A stretch of DNA of 43,320 nucleotides from Bacteroidota bacterium (GTDB taxonomy: Bacteria; Bacteroidota; Bacteroidia; AKYH767-A; OLB10): the NCBI GenBank assembly GCA_018268195.1, contig JAFDWZ010000006.1, positions 1 to 43,320 on the forward strand, given 5' to 3'. A model generated the notes under the pieces. That model was given only the letters and a program-made list of their open reading frames with translations, was not told where the DNA came from and did no database searches. Position numbers and translations under genes: made by a program. Below, one piece after another: positions 1 through 9,259 of this stretch (positions are counted from its first letter, which is position 1; each line of letters begins with the position of its first letter).

Positions 1-3000
1 TTGCAGGCAACAACGGGCCTGTTACTTATCTGTGGAACACAGGAGCTGTTTCTAAAAATCTGCTTAACGTTATTGCAGGGAATTACACTGTTACCGTTAC
101 TGATTCTTCAGGATGTGTTGCCAATAAAACGCAAGCCATTACTCAACCGGCATCAGCTTTGAATATTTCTGCAACCACAACTCCTGCAGGATGCGGAAGT
201 GCCAATGGTAGCGCGACAATTGTAGTTACCGGAGGAACACCTAACTACACTTACTTGTGGAATACAGGACAGACTACATCAACATTATCAAATGTTTCCG
301 GAGGGATTTACACAGTAACTGTTACTGACAGTAAAGCTTGTACAGCATCAAGAACTGTTACCATTGGTTCAACATCCTCAGTTCAGATAGTAATTGACAG
401 TATTATTCAGTTAAAATGCTACGGACAAAATACCGGAGCTGTTTATACACATGCTACGGGAGGTTCGGGAACATTAACTTATACATGGACACCAACTCAG
501 CCCAACAATGATTCTATATTCAATCTGGGCCCCGGCACTTACAAACTTGTGGTGCGTGACGGTGCTAACTGCGCAGATTCCATCACCGTTACCATTAATC
601 CGGTTACACAAATTATTGTTAATGGATCAGCCTTGCCGGAAGTTTGCATTAACAACAATGGCTCGGCATGGGCAACCGTAACAGGCGGAACACCTCCATA
701 TAGCTATCTTTGGAGTACCGGTTCTGTTAACGACACCATATTCAATTTATCGAAAGGAACCTATACCGTCACAGTTACCGACTCCAAATTGTGTACGGCA
801 ACACATGCTTTTATTGTGGATTCACTTGGTGGCCCATCTATACAGGACAGTGTTGTAAATGTAAAATGCTTTGGAGGCAACAATGGTGCTATATACACCA
901 ATGTTTCAGGTGGTAATGGCACCTACACTTATCTGTGGTCTGCGGGCGGGCAAACAACTTCTTTCATCACAGGATTAACAGCAGGGACCTACACGCTAAC
1001 TGTAGCTGACACCAATGCTTGCACTGCAACAAAAAACATTATCGTAACCCAACCTTCTGCAATAAGTACTTCGATGAGTGCCGTTGCAGAAAAATGCAAT
1101 AAGGTAAACGGTATTGCTATAGCAAGTGCATCAGGAGGAACCGGCCCTTATAGTTATCTATGGAATACGGGTGTTTCGAACGATTCATTGATAAATAAGG
1201 CAAGCGGATGGTACGTTGTTACCGTTACAGATGCTAATTTGTGTACGAAAAAAGACTCTGTGTTTATCCCAACAATCAATGGCCCATCAATAACGGGATT
1301 CACACGTAATAACCCTAAATGCAACGGTGACAGCACAGGAACACTTACAGTAAATGTTTCAGGAGGAACACCTACATATACCTATCAATGGAGTGCCCCT
1401 TCAGGAGCTAGTAGTTCAATAAACAACAACATACCTGCAGGAGTATATACAGTAACCGTTACAGATATCAACGGATGTTCAGTAACATCAAAAGACACCC
1501 TGTTCAATCCACCAGTTTTAATTATTACACATACATCAACCAATGCATCATGTGCGTTGAATAATGGGGTGGCAACATTTAACGTAACAGGCGGAGCTAT
1601 TCCTTACAGTTATCAATGGAGTAATGGTGCTACCGGAACAAACACTCAAAACACCTTGTCAAATGGTATATTTACCATTACTGTAACGGATGGTAATGGT
1701 TGTGTTAAACGCGACACAGTGAATATAAACCGAACTCCTGCCACAACTGTTCAGCTTGACAGTGCTTTTAATGTAAGCTGCCATGGTTTGTCAGACGGAA
1801 ATATATTTATCACACCATCAGGAGGAATCGGGAATTATACCTATCAATGGAGTTATAACAATATAACTACCCAGGACCTTACCAATATTCCCGGAGGAAC
1901 TTATACTGTAACAGTTACAGATGGTGCAGGATGCAGTTATACCATGCCTGACATCAATATAAAGGATCCGGATTCGTTAGTAATCACCTTTACAACAACT
2001 CCCACAGGATGCAGTGGCCCAACAGGAAGTGCAACAGCACAAGTTATTGGAGGAACATCACCTTATACCTATCAATGGTCAAATGGTTCAACAGGTGCTT
2101 CAGCCTCCAATCTATCCCATCAAAACTATACCGTTACCGTTACCGATCAACATAACTGTACTTCATCAGCTACTGTAAACATTCCGGCAACATCGCCAAT
2201 AAGCGCAGCTGTTTCATCATTTCAAAATGTTACCTGTTATGGAGATTCCAGCGGATCAATTAGTATTACTGCAAGTGGTGGCACTTCGCCTCTGAATTAT
2301 TTATGGAGCAATGGTACTACATCACCAAATATTGCACAACTTACTGCAGGAACCTACACGCTTACTATCACTGATGCTGTGCAATGTACAACAACCCTGA
2401 CACAGATTATTTCTACAAATCCAAAATTGCAATTTGGTCTCACTCTCATTCCCGGGCCATGTAACGGTGGTACTTCAGGAACAGCCATTGCCTCACCTTC
2501 CGGTGGATCATCAACACCAACAATACTCTGGTCTAATGGTTCAACCGGTAACGTGGTACAGGGAATTGCAGGCACATTATTTACGTTAACCATATCCGAC
2601 AACTCCGGTTGTCATCGTGATACATCATTCAGCATTCCTTCAACCAACGGGCCACAGATTGTATCTGTAACAAAAACGGACATTGTTTGCTTTGGCGACA
2701 GTTCAGGTACTGCAACAGTTCAGATTTCAGGAGGCGCTGCGCCAATTAACTACCAATGGATAGGCACATCTCCTGTACAAACTACGGCTACTGCTGTGAA
2801 TCTGCATCAAGGAAGTTATACTTGTATCATAACGGATATAAACGGGTGTACAGCTTCAGCACCAGTAACAATTAATCATCTCAATCCTGCCATTCAACCG
2901 GTCATCACGATAAGCGATGCAAGTTGTGGAAACAGCAACGGACAAATAGCCATTACGGCAACAGGAGGAAGTGGAGGTTTGGTCTTTTCATTTAATAATA

Positions 3001-4376
3001 ATGCATTTGGAACAGACTCGGTGTTTACAAATCTTGCTCCTGGAATTGACACCATTAGAGTTAAAGATAATTCAGGATGTGTGATAACGATGTTTGCCAC
3101 TATAAGTAACGTGCAAGGTCCACAGATAAATGTTGTTAACTTCTCCAATGTAAGTTGTTTCGGAAGCAATGACGGATCCATCGTATTGAATGTAACGGGT
3201 TCTGCTCAGCCAATAACCTACATGTGGAATGACAGTGTTGTATCGTTAACCAGAAGCAATCTTCCTCCGGGAAATTATACATTCACAGCTACAGACGCTA
3301 ACCATTGTGTTACGGTAAGAAACTTTGTTATCACACAACCTCAGGCAATACTTCTTACAGAAGTAATTTCACAGAAAAATCCACCTTATAACATTTCATG
3401 TAACGCTGCAAATGATGGTGAAATAAATCTGTTTGTTACAGGAGGAACACCTTTTGACGTAGGTAATCCATATTCGTATCACTGGAGTATCAGCGGAGTA
3501 ACAGGGTCCACAGCAAGTTCATTGTCGGCCGGCCCATACACCGTAACTGTTACTGACTCTGCAGGATGTTTTATAACAAGAACATTTACATTAACAGAAC
3601 CGCCAGCATTAATTGCCGGTAACGATTTCACAGTTTCAATATGCGGTGTTGACACTTTTACATTAGCGGCAAGTGTTCCTATTTATGGTTCAGGGAAATG
3701 GATATTAAAATCAGGAAATGCAATCATTGAACATCCTGATTCTGTAACTACACACATTAACTCTATCGGCAATGGCTTAAATGTATTCGCTTGGGTCGTT
3801 TATGATAGTAAATGTTCAGATACAGCAATTTATATTATAAACAAGAAAGAAAAAATAATTGCCGATGCAGGTATTGACCAGGATGTTTGCGAAAACTATG
3901 TGTTTTTGTCTGCAGTTCCACCTCAATCGGGCAGCGGTATTTGGTCGCTCATTAATGGTTCTGCGAGTATTGAAAACATCAATACGGCACAAACGAAAGC
4001 AGATAATCTGGTATCGGGCTTAAATGGATTTATTTGGACAATAACCAATGGAAATTGTTCTGCCTCCGACACTATATTTGTAAGAGTATTACCTCCTGAG
4101 CAATGCTATACGGATGTAGTACTTCCTACAGGATTTACGCCCAATGAAGATGGATATAATGATTTATACGAAATAAGAGGGTTAGATAATAACGAAAACA
4201 CATTTACTGTTTTTAACCGTTGGGGCGACCTTGTATATGAGAAGAAAAATTATCAGAATAATTGGAATGGCAAAAGCAACTCCAATCAGATTTTACCTGA
4301 TGGGACTTATTACGCCATCTTTCGCATTCCTGCAAGAAACATTGTATTAAAAACCTTTATTGACCTAAGGAGATAA
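1..4376 (+). CDS. SprB-repeat giant surface adhesin with T9SS type B C-terminal domain (5' end outside window)
   Basis: The reading frame is open from base 3, so this is the C-terminal part of a larger protein. It has at least 16 tandem units of about 80 residues, each with a GG-x-P-Y-x-Y-x-W core and closing in a YTVTVTDxxxC-type strand, which is the SprB repeat pattern. After roughly residue 1140 (counted from base 159) come two related PKD-like units, then a terminal 85-90 residue domain starting at LPTGFTPNEDGYND with a downstream FNRWGDLVYE motif. That is the gliding-motility-associated type B sorting domain. Proteins of this family are exported by T9SS and displayed on the surface; SprB itself is the motility adhesin of Flavobacterium. 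The PorP/SprF gene follows after 4 bases, fitting a cargo/partner pair. Whether this protein serves gliding, adhesion or biofilm cannot be told from sequence. Confidence 0.93.
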   Translation, partial: AGNNGPVTYLWNTGAVSKNLLNVIAGNYTVTVTDSSGCVANKTQAITQPASALNISATTTPAGCGSANGSATIVVTGGTPNYTYLWNTGQTTSTLSNVSGGIYTVTVTDSKACTASRTVTIGSTSSVQIVIDSIIQLKCYGQNTGAVYTHATGGSGTLTYTWTPTQPNNDSIFNLGPGTYKLVVRDGANCADSITVTINPVTQIIVNGSALPEVCINNNGSAWATVTGGTPPYSYLWSTGSVNDTIFNLSKGTYTVTVTDSKLCTATHAFIVDSLGGPSIQDSVVNVKCFGGNNGAIYTNVSGGNGTYTYLWSAGGQTTSFITGLTAGTYTLTVADTNACTATKNIIVTQPSAISTSMSAVAEKCNKVNGIAIASASGGTGPYSYLWNTGVSNDSLINKASGWYVVTVTDANLCTKKDSVFIPTINGPSITGFTRNNPKCNGDSTGTLTVNVSGGTPTYTYQWSAPSGASSSINNNIPAGVYTVTVTDINGCSVTSKDTLFNPPVLIITHTSTNASCALNNGVATFNVTGGAIPYSYQWSNGATGTNTQNTLSNGIFTITVTDGNGCVKRDTVNINRTPATTVQLDSAFNVSCHGLSDGNIFITPSGGIGNYTYQWSYNNITTQDLTNIPGGTYTVTVTDGAGCSYTMPDINIKDPDSLVITFTTTPTGCSGPTGSATAQVIGGTSPYTYQWSNGSTGASASNLSHQNYTVTVTDQHNCTSSATVNIPATSPISAAVSSFQNVTCYGDSSGSISITASGGTSPLNYLWSNGTTSPNIAQLTAGTYTLTITDAVQCTTTLTQIISTNPKLQFGLTLIPGPCNGGTSGTAIASPSGGSSTPTILWSNGSTGNVVQGIAGTLFTLTISDNSGCHRDTSFSIPSTNGPQIVSVTKTDIVCFGDSSGTATVQISGGAAPINYQWIGTSPVQTTATAVNLHQGSYTCIITDINGCTASAPVTINHLNPAIQPVITISDASCGNSNGQIAITATGGSGGLVFSFNNNAFGTDSVFTNLAPGIDTIRVKDNSGCVITMFATISNVQGPQINVVNFSNVSCFGSNDGSIVLNVTGSAQPITYMWNDSVVSLTRSNLPPGNYTFTATDANHCVTVRNFVITQPQAILLTEVISQKNPPYNISCNAANDGEINLFVTGGTPFDVGNPYSYHWSISGVTGSTASSLSAGPYTVTVTDSAGCFITRTFTLTEPPALIAGNDFTVSICGVDTFTLAASVPIYGSGKWILKSGNAIIEHPDSVTTHINSIGNGLNVFAWVVYDSKCSDTAIYIINKKEKIIADAGIDQDVCENYVFLSAVPPQSGSGIWSLINGSASIENINTAQTKADNLVSGLNGFIWTITNGNCSASDTIFVRVLPPEQCYTDVVLPTGFTPNEDGYNDLYEIRGLDNNENTFTVFNRWGDLVYEKKNYQNNWNGKSNSNQILPDGTYYAIFRIPARNIVLKTFIDLRR
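3..3569 (+). repeat. Tandem array of at least 16 SprB-type protein repeats
   Basis: Sixteen units can be counted by their closing motif (for example YTVTVTDSKAC, YTLTVADTNAC, YTVTVTDINGC, YTLTISDNSGC), and the array runs off the left edge. Units diverge in DNA sequence and in the residues between motifs, so this is an old protein-level duplication, not a recent DNA tandem repeat. The last units (IDTIRVKDNSGC, YTFTATDANHC) are the most degenerate. Conserved Cys residues at unit starts and ends suggest disulfide-stabilised Ig-like modules outside the cell. Confidence 0.9.
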
Positions 4377-4380
4377 CATC

Positions 4381-5298
4381 ATGAGAACCTATTTACAATT
4401 GTTGTTTTTATTTATTGCGGCCGCTTCCTACGGTCAGCAAACCCCAGTCTATTCGCAGTATATGTTCAATGGTTTATTGATTAATCCAGCCTATGCAGGA
4501 AGTAAACCATTTACAAGTGCCACGATGATGGTACGTAAACAATGGGCAGGATTCAAAGGCTCTCCCACAACTGAAACGGCAAGTATTCATGGTGCACTTG
4601 ATGAGAAAAAAGTTGGCTTAGGATTATACATCAGTAATGATCATGCAGGAATAACCAATCGTACAGAACTATTTGGAAGTTATTCTTACCGAGTAGAATT
4701 TGGCGAAGCAAAACTTGCCTTCGGTCTTCAGGCAGGATTGACCTATTTAAAATCCACCATCTCTGATTTGGTATATAACGACAATAACGATCCGGTGTAT
4801 CAGAATAATACGGTGAACAACGTTTTACCCAATGTAGGTTTTGGAGTTTATTATTATACTGATATTTTTTATGCAGGACTATCAGCACCATTACTTATCA
4901 GCTATGATCCACTTAAGACATTATCAGTTGAAATGGATGATGTTCACAGAGTAAGAAGACATTACTTCTTTACTTCAGGGTATGTGTTTTCCCTGAGTGA
5001 ACAAGTAAAACTTAAACCATCCGTAATGGTAAAATATGTTGCCGGAGCGCCTGTGCAGTTCGACATCAATGCCAATCTTCTATTGAATAATATAATATGG
5101 ATAGGTGCTTCCTATCGAACAAAAGATGCCATTGCAATTATAGGAGAGTATCAGCTTACAAAAAAATTGCGATTAGGATATTCATTTGATTATACACTAT
5201 CGGTTCTGCGAAACTATTCAGCAGGATCACATGAATTTATGTTAGGTTATGACTTTGGATATAAAGTGTCCAAAATAAAAACGCCCCGTTATTTTTAA
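4381..5298 (+). CDS. PorP/SprF family type IX secretion membrane protein
   Basis: This 305-residue protein begins with a signal peptide (MRTYLQLLFLFIAAASYG, cleavage before QQ). The conserved family opening QYMFNGLLINPAYAGS follows, then RKQWAGFKGSP, and the C-terminus is beta-strand rich (SAGSHEFMLGYDFGYK). These are hallmarks of PorP/SprF outer-membrane barrels. Family members act with T9SS cargo carrying type B C-terminal domains; SprF is needed for SprB secretion in Flavobacterium. The ATG lies 4 bases after the adhesin stop codon, so the pair is almost certainly cotranscribed and this copy is probably dedicated to that adhesin. The name PorP or SprF is not assigned because Bacteroidota carry many paralogs. 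Confidence 0.93.
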   Translation: MRTYLQLLFLFIAAASYGQQTPVYSQYMFNGLLINPAYAGSKPFTSATMMVRKQWAGFKGSPTTETASIHGALDEKKVGLGLYISNDHAGITNRTELFGSYSYRVEFGEAKLAFGLQAGLTYLKSTISDLVYNDNNDPVYQNNTVNNVLPNVGFGVYYYTDIFYAGLSAPLLISYDPLKTLSVEMDDVHRVRRHYFFTSGYVFSLSEQVKLKPSVMVKYVAGAPVQFDINANLLLNNIIWIGASYRTKDAIAIIGEYQLTKKLRLGYSFDYTLSVLRNYSAGSHEFMLGYDFGYKVSKIKTPRYF

Positions 5299-5302
5299 TA
5301 CC

Positions 5303-7180
5303 ATGAAAATAAAAACGTACGTTTTTCTGTTCGTTGCTGCAATTCTTAGTTCCTGTACAACTGTAAAACTTCGTACAGCTGATGATTATTACGATCAGAA
5401 TATTTATGAAAAAGCGATACCGTATTACGAAGAGGTGCTCAACAAAAAATTAGATGTTAACACTCTTATTAAACTGGCAGATTGTTATCGCAATACCAGA
5501 AACTTTAAGAATACAGAGAAACTATATGCTAAAATAATTACTTATGATACGGACCCCTTGTATAAGTATTATTATGCTGAAGCTCTCATGCAAAACGGGA
5601 AGTATAAAGAAGCCCGTAAATGGCTGAATGAATATCTGCTCACGAATCGCTCGGATACCAAAGCAATAAATATGCTGGCATCTTGTGATTCGATTGAAAC
5701 ACTATTCAAAGATTCACTGCTATTCAATATTCAATTACTTAAAATTAATGGTGCTGAAGCAAGTAATTTCTCTCCGGTATATTATCGATCGGGTATTGTT
5801 TATGTTTCCAACCGCAATCCTCACTCAACGCCTTCGAACGCGAATGCCGTTAGTGAAGATTACAACTTGTTTTATGCCCAACAAACTGAAGGTGGCAACT
5901 GGTTAGATTCTGAACCATTGAGAGGAACAGTTAATTCAATTTTTACTGAAGGGCCATGTACTTTTAATAAAGATTTCACTTCAATTTATATAACACGAAA
6001 TAATAATGAAGGAAAAAAAATTGTCACCAATCGTCAAAATCAAAACGTGCTGAAAATTTATCATGGCACAACCTCTGAAGGAGAATGGAATATTACAGGC
6101 GAAATGTCTTTCAACAGTAACGATTACAGCATCGGGCATCCAACACTCTCCCCCAGTGGCAACGTCATGGTATTTGTTTCGGATATGCCATGGGGTTATG
6201 GCGGAACCGATTTGTATAAAACAGAATATATCAATGGAGCATGGAAACAACCGGTAAGTTTGGGAAGAGTGATAAATAGCCCCGGAAATGAAATGTTTCC
6301 TTTCCTACTGAATGATTCCGTATTATATTTTTCAAGTGATGGAAAGATTGGTATTGGCGGACTAGATATCTATCGAAGCGAATTCAAAGACAACTCATGG
6401 ACGGAACCTGAAAATATGGGATATCCCATTAATAGTTCCAAAGACGACTTTGGATTCATCTGTAAAAGTGATGAGTTGGAAGGTTTTTTCAGCAGTAATA
6501 GAATTAATGAAAGAGATCAGATATTTTCCTTCACAAGAAATGCTCCTATATTGACATTACAAGGACAAATTACCGACAAAGGAACAGGAAAGCCTGTGAA
6601 AAATATCAAGCTTGTTTTATCCAATGGAGTTCGGGATACCATCATCACTCCTGATGCCAATGGCAATTTCAGCATAACCGTTGACAATAACATGAAGTAT
6701 ACTTTGCGTGCCGAAGACAAAAATTATTTCACGGCATCAGTTAGCTTTAATACCAATGGCTACAGACGTTCGGCAACCATTAATCAGGATATTGCGATAG
6801 AGAAATTACAATTTAATAAATCAATTATCTGGAGGGGTATCGCCTTTGACAAAGGCTCGACAGAATTAATACCCGCAACAAAACTTGAGCTGAACAAACT
6901 CTTCAACATTCTCACCGAAAACAAAGGAATAAAAATTGAATTAAGTTGTCACACAGATTCAAGGGGAAATGACAGAGACAACCTGATATTATCGCAAGCA
7001 CGTGCAGATAATGCAGCGGCCTATCTCATTGAGAAAGGTATTTCCAAAGACAGAATTGTTGCTGTAGGTTTTGGTTCGCTGAGGTTGCTAAATAATTGCA
7101 GAAAAGGAGTGTTGTGTCTGGAAGAAGATCATCAGATTAACATCAGGACTGAAATAAAATATATGACTTTAAATCCCTAA
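5303..7180 (+). CDS. PorE-like lipoprotein: TPR, WD40-like propeller, carboxypeptidase-regulatory fold, OmpA domain
   Basis: This is a 625-residue lipoprotein; the signal ends in the lipobox LSSC, with Cys at residue 18. Residues about 25-130 are TPR-like helices. Residues about 150-415 hold PD40/WD40-like blades such as YYRSGIVYVSNR, LSPSGNVMVFVSD and DSVLYFSSDGKIGIGGLDIY. A carboxypeptidase-regulatory-like unit follows at about 418-500 (LQGQITDKGTGKPVKNIK). The C-terminal 115 residues are an OmpA-like peptidoglycan-binding domain with HTDSRG and NLILSQARA, including the Asp and Arg that bind diaminopimelate. This order matches PorE, a T9SS-associated protein that anchors to the cell wall. 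The ATG is 4 bases after the PorP/SprF stop. It likely tethers the secretion/adhesin assembly to peptidoglycan, but it may be a paralog dedicated to this cassette and not the core PorE. Confidence 0.88.
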   Translation: MKIKTYVFLFVAAILSSCTTVKLRTADDYYDQNIYEKAIPYYEEVLNKKLDVNTLIKLADCYRNTRNFKNTEKLYAKIITYDTDPLYKYYYAEALMQNGKYKEARKWLNEYLLTNRSDTKAINMLASCDSIETLFKDSLLFNIQLLKINGAEASNFSPVYYRSGIVYVSNRNPHSTPSNANAVSEDYNLFYAQQTEGGNWLDSEPLRGTVNSIFTEGPCTFNKDFTSIYITRNNNEGKKIVTNRQNQNVLKIYHGTTSEGEWNITGEMSFNSNDYSIGHPTLSPSGNVMVFVSDMPWGYGGTDLYKTEYINGAWKQPVSLGRVINSPGNEMFPFLLNDSVLYFSSDGKIGIGGLDIYRSEFKDNSWTEPENMGYPINSSKDDFGFICKSDELEGFFSSNRINERDQIFSFTRNAPILTLQGQITDKGTGKPVKNIKLVLSNGVRDTIITPDANGNFSITVDNNMKYTLRAEDKNYFTASVSFNTNGYRRSATINQDIAIEKLQFNKSIIWRGIAFDKGSTELIPATKLELNKLFNILTENKGIKIELSCHTDSRGNDRDNLILSQARADNAAAYLIEKGISKDRIVAVGFGSLRLLNNCRKGVLCLEEDHQINIRTEIKYMTLNP

Positions 7181-7249
7181 CTCATAAGGGCCTTTTACTT
7201 AAAATACTTTTCGAATAGCTTATGTGACCGGCCTGTTAAAATTATTTTG

Positions 7250-8860
7250 TTAGTGGCTAGCTTGTGTCAGGGCAATAATTTTTCTCAGTAAATCGTCCTG
7301 ATTAAAAGGCTTGCTGACATAGGCATTCATTCCAGCAACAAAACATTTATCAATTTCTTCAGCAATTACATTAGCAGTCATAGCCATAATAGGTACGCCA
7401 TTGAGAGGAGAAGGTAGTTGCGTCCGAATAAATTGTGTAGCTTCATACCCATCCATCTCGGGCATGTGTATATCCATAATTACCAAATCGAATTTTTCGC
7501 TTTTCAGTTTCGCAATGGCCTCCTTTCCATTTTCAACCATAACCATTGTAAGTTCAGGTAATAGCGTATTCAGGGTGTCCTCAGCTACCATCTGATTAAA
7601 CTTATTATCCTCAGCAAGTAATATTCGCAATCCGGGTCTTGCCTTTAATTCTTTCTTACCTGAATCAGTTTTATTCTCATCAGTACAGGCAGTAGCAACT
7701 TCCATTGGTAATGTAAACATAAAAACAGAACCCTTCCCTTGCTGACTTTTTAATTTCAACTCACCTCCCATTAACTCAACTAACTGTTTGCTAATGGTGA
7801 GTCCTAAACCTGTTCCACCGAATTTACGTGTTGTGTCCGAGCTTTCCTGTGTGAAACTTTCGAAAATAAATTTCATTTTATCTTCCGCAATACCAATACC
7901 GGTATCAATCACACTGAAACAAACTCCACCTTCCTTTTCACTACATTGTTTCACATCTATAGTTACAGATCCCTTATCCGTAAATTTTATTGCATTACCG
8001 GTTAAATTAATAAGTACCTGAGTAATTCTTACAGGATCACCTTTGTAAAACTCAGATAATGACGGGCTGTAAACAATATTTAACTCCAATCCTTTCTCTT
8101 CTGACTTTACTTTTAGCGATTCATATACATGCATCACCTTTTCCTTTAAATTGAAATTGATTTTTTCAATAGTAAATTTACCCGATTCAATTTTTGAAAT
8201 ATCCAGAATATCATTAATGATAACTAAAAGATTATCTGCACTTGTCTTTATTATGTTGATATACTTATTCTGTTTCCCATCCAACTGAGATTTTTCTAAC
8301 AAATTAACTGTTCCGATAATTGCATTCATTGGAGTGCGTATCTCATGACTCATGTTTGCAAGAAACTGTTGTTTAAGTCTTTTTGATTCTTCTGCCTTTT
8401 CTTTTTCTAATACGGCTACTTCCTTTTCTATCAAAGTATGTTTAAGATCTTCTTTAGCCCTTATACCCTGCTTTATTACTTCTACTTCGGATAATCCTTT
8501 ATACATGGTTGTATCCAGGTCCGTCATATCTATTGGTTTGGTAATAAAATCAAATGCTCCGCTATTCATGGCTTTACGGATATTATCCATATCGCCATAC
8601 GCTGATATTACTACAGCCTTTGATTGAATATTTTCTTCTTTAATCCTTCGTAATAGAGTGAGACCATCCATTACAGGCATATTTATATCTGTAATTACCA
8701 GGTCTATGGTTGAGTCATTTTTTAACTTATTTAATGCTTCCTCACCGTTTCGGGCAAAGACAAAGTCCAACTCTTCGCTCTTAATACGCGACCTGAATCG
8801 CTGCCTGATTAATAATTCCAGATCAGCTTCATCATCAACTACTAAAATACGGCTGGCCAT
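7250..8860 (-). CDS. Receiver-histidine kinase-receiver hybrid (cytoplasmic)
   Basis: The 536-residue protein has no signal peptide or membrane segment. The N-terminal receiver (1-125) has acidic pocket D9/D10, phospho-acceptor D58 in ITDINMP and Lys108 in TKP. A short coiled coil leads to HisKA with H172 in NMSHEIRTPMNAIIG. The HATPase domain shows the N box (LINLTGNAIKF), G1 (DTGIGIAEDK) and G2 (GGTGLGLTISKQLVELMGG). A C-terminal receiver (about 412-536) has D463 in VIMDIHMPEMDGYEA. All catalytic residues are present. It is the last gene of the minus-strand run, starting one base after the stop of the single-domain receiver gene. Its N-terminal receiver is a close paralog of that protein. 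It probably acts as a phosphorelay node downstream of the two membrane kinases; no DNA-binding output is attached. Confidence 0.93.
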   Translation of the reverse strand: MASRILVVDDEADLELLIRQRFRSRIKSEELDFVFARNGEEALNKLKNDSTIDLVITDINMPVMDGLTLLRRIKEENIQSKAVVISAYGDMDNIRKAMNSGAFDFITKPIDMTDLDTTMYKGLSEVEVIKQGIRAKEDLKHTLIEKEVAVLEKEKAEESKRLKQQFLANMSHEIRTPMNAIIGTVNLLEKSQLDGKQNKYINIIKTSADNLLVIINDILDISKIESGKFTIEKINFNLKEKVMHVYESLKVKSEEKGLELNIVYSPSLSEFYKGDPVRITQVLINLTGNAIKFTDKGSVTIDVKQCSEKEGGVCFSVIDTGIGIAEDKMKFIFESFTQESSDTTRKFGGTGLGLTISKQLVELMGGELKLKSQQGKGSVFMFTLPMEVATACTDENKTDSGKKELKARPGLRILLAEDNKFNQMVAEDTLNTLLPELTMVMVENGKEAIAKLKSEKFDLVIMDIHMPEMDGYEATQFIRTQLPSPLNGVPIMAMTANVIAEEIDKCFVAGMNAYVSKPFNQDDLLRKIIALTQASH

Positions 8861-8861
8861 G

Positions 8862-9248
8862 TTACTCCAAATTTAACAATCTGTTCATTCTTGATTTAAG
8901 AACATCAAACTCTACAGGTTTTGTTACAAAATCATCTACTCCTTTTTTTTCTGCCTCGTGGCGGTTGTTGTCATCGCCATAAGCTGACACCATAATTAAT
9001 TTAAGCTGTGGAAATTTTGATTTAACTTCTTCAGCTAACTGTAGGCCATTCATGCCGGGCATATTAATGTCTGACAAAACCATTAGTACATCGTTTGCGG
9101 TTTGCGATTGAAGATAACGAAGTGCATCCTCTCCGCTGAAAGCGAAATGCAACAATATTTTTTGCGTTTTCAGTTCACTTCTGAATCTCTGCCTGAACAA
9201 TAATTCGACATCTTTTTCATCATCTACAACTAATATTTTCGGTATCAT
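8862..9248 (-). CDS. Single-domain CheY-like response regulator
   Basis: The 128-residue protein is a receiver domain only: D9/D10 pocket, phospho-acceptor D60 in LSDINMPGMNG, a Ser in MVSAYGDD and a TKP lysine. No output domain is fused. It lies between the propeller kinase (11 bp upstream) and the hybrid kinase (1 bp downstream), so it is translationally packed with both. Residues 5-28 (ILVVDDEKDVELLFRQRFRS) match the hybrid's first receiver (ILVVDDEADLELLIRQRFRS) almost position for position, showing a tandem duplication. It likely shuttles phosphate or acts by protein contact; a partner is not visible in the window. Confidence 0.93.
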   Translation of the reverse strand: MIPKILVVDDEKDVELLFRQRFRSELKTQKILLHFAFSGEDALRYLQSQTANDVLMVLSDINMPGMNGLQLAEEVKSKFPQLKLIMVSAYGDDNNRHEAEKKGVDDFVTKPVEFDVLKSRMNRLLNLE

Positions 9249-9259
9249 AGCTTATGATT

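Noticed and set aside
3..3569. Regular repeats that might be a CRISPR array or DNA tandem repeat
   Set aside because: The periodicity is in the protein (SprB modules); the DNA units differ too much and have no constant repeat with variable spacers.
7181..7249. Terminator between the convergent OmpA-lipoprotein and hybrid kinase genes
   Set aside because: No hairpin of useful length with a T run could be found in these 69 bases.
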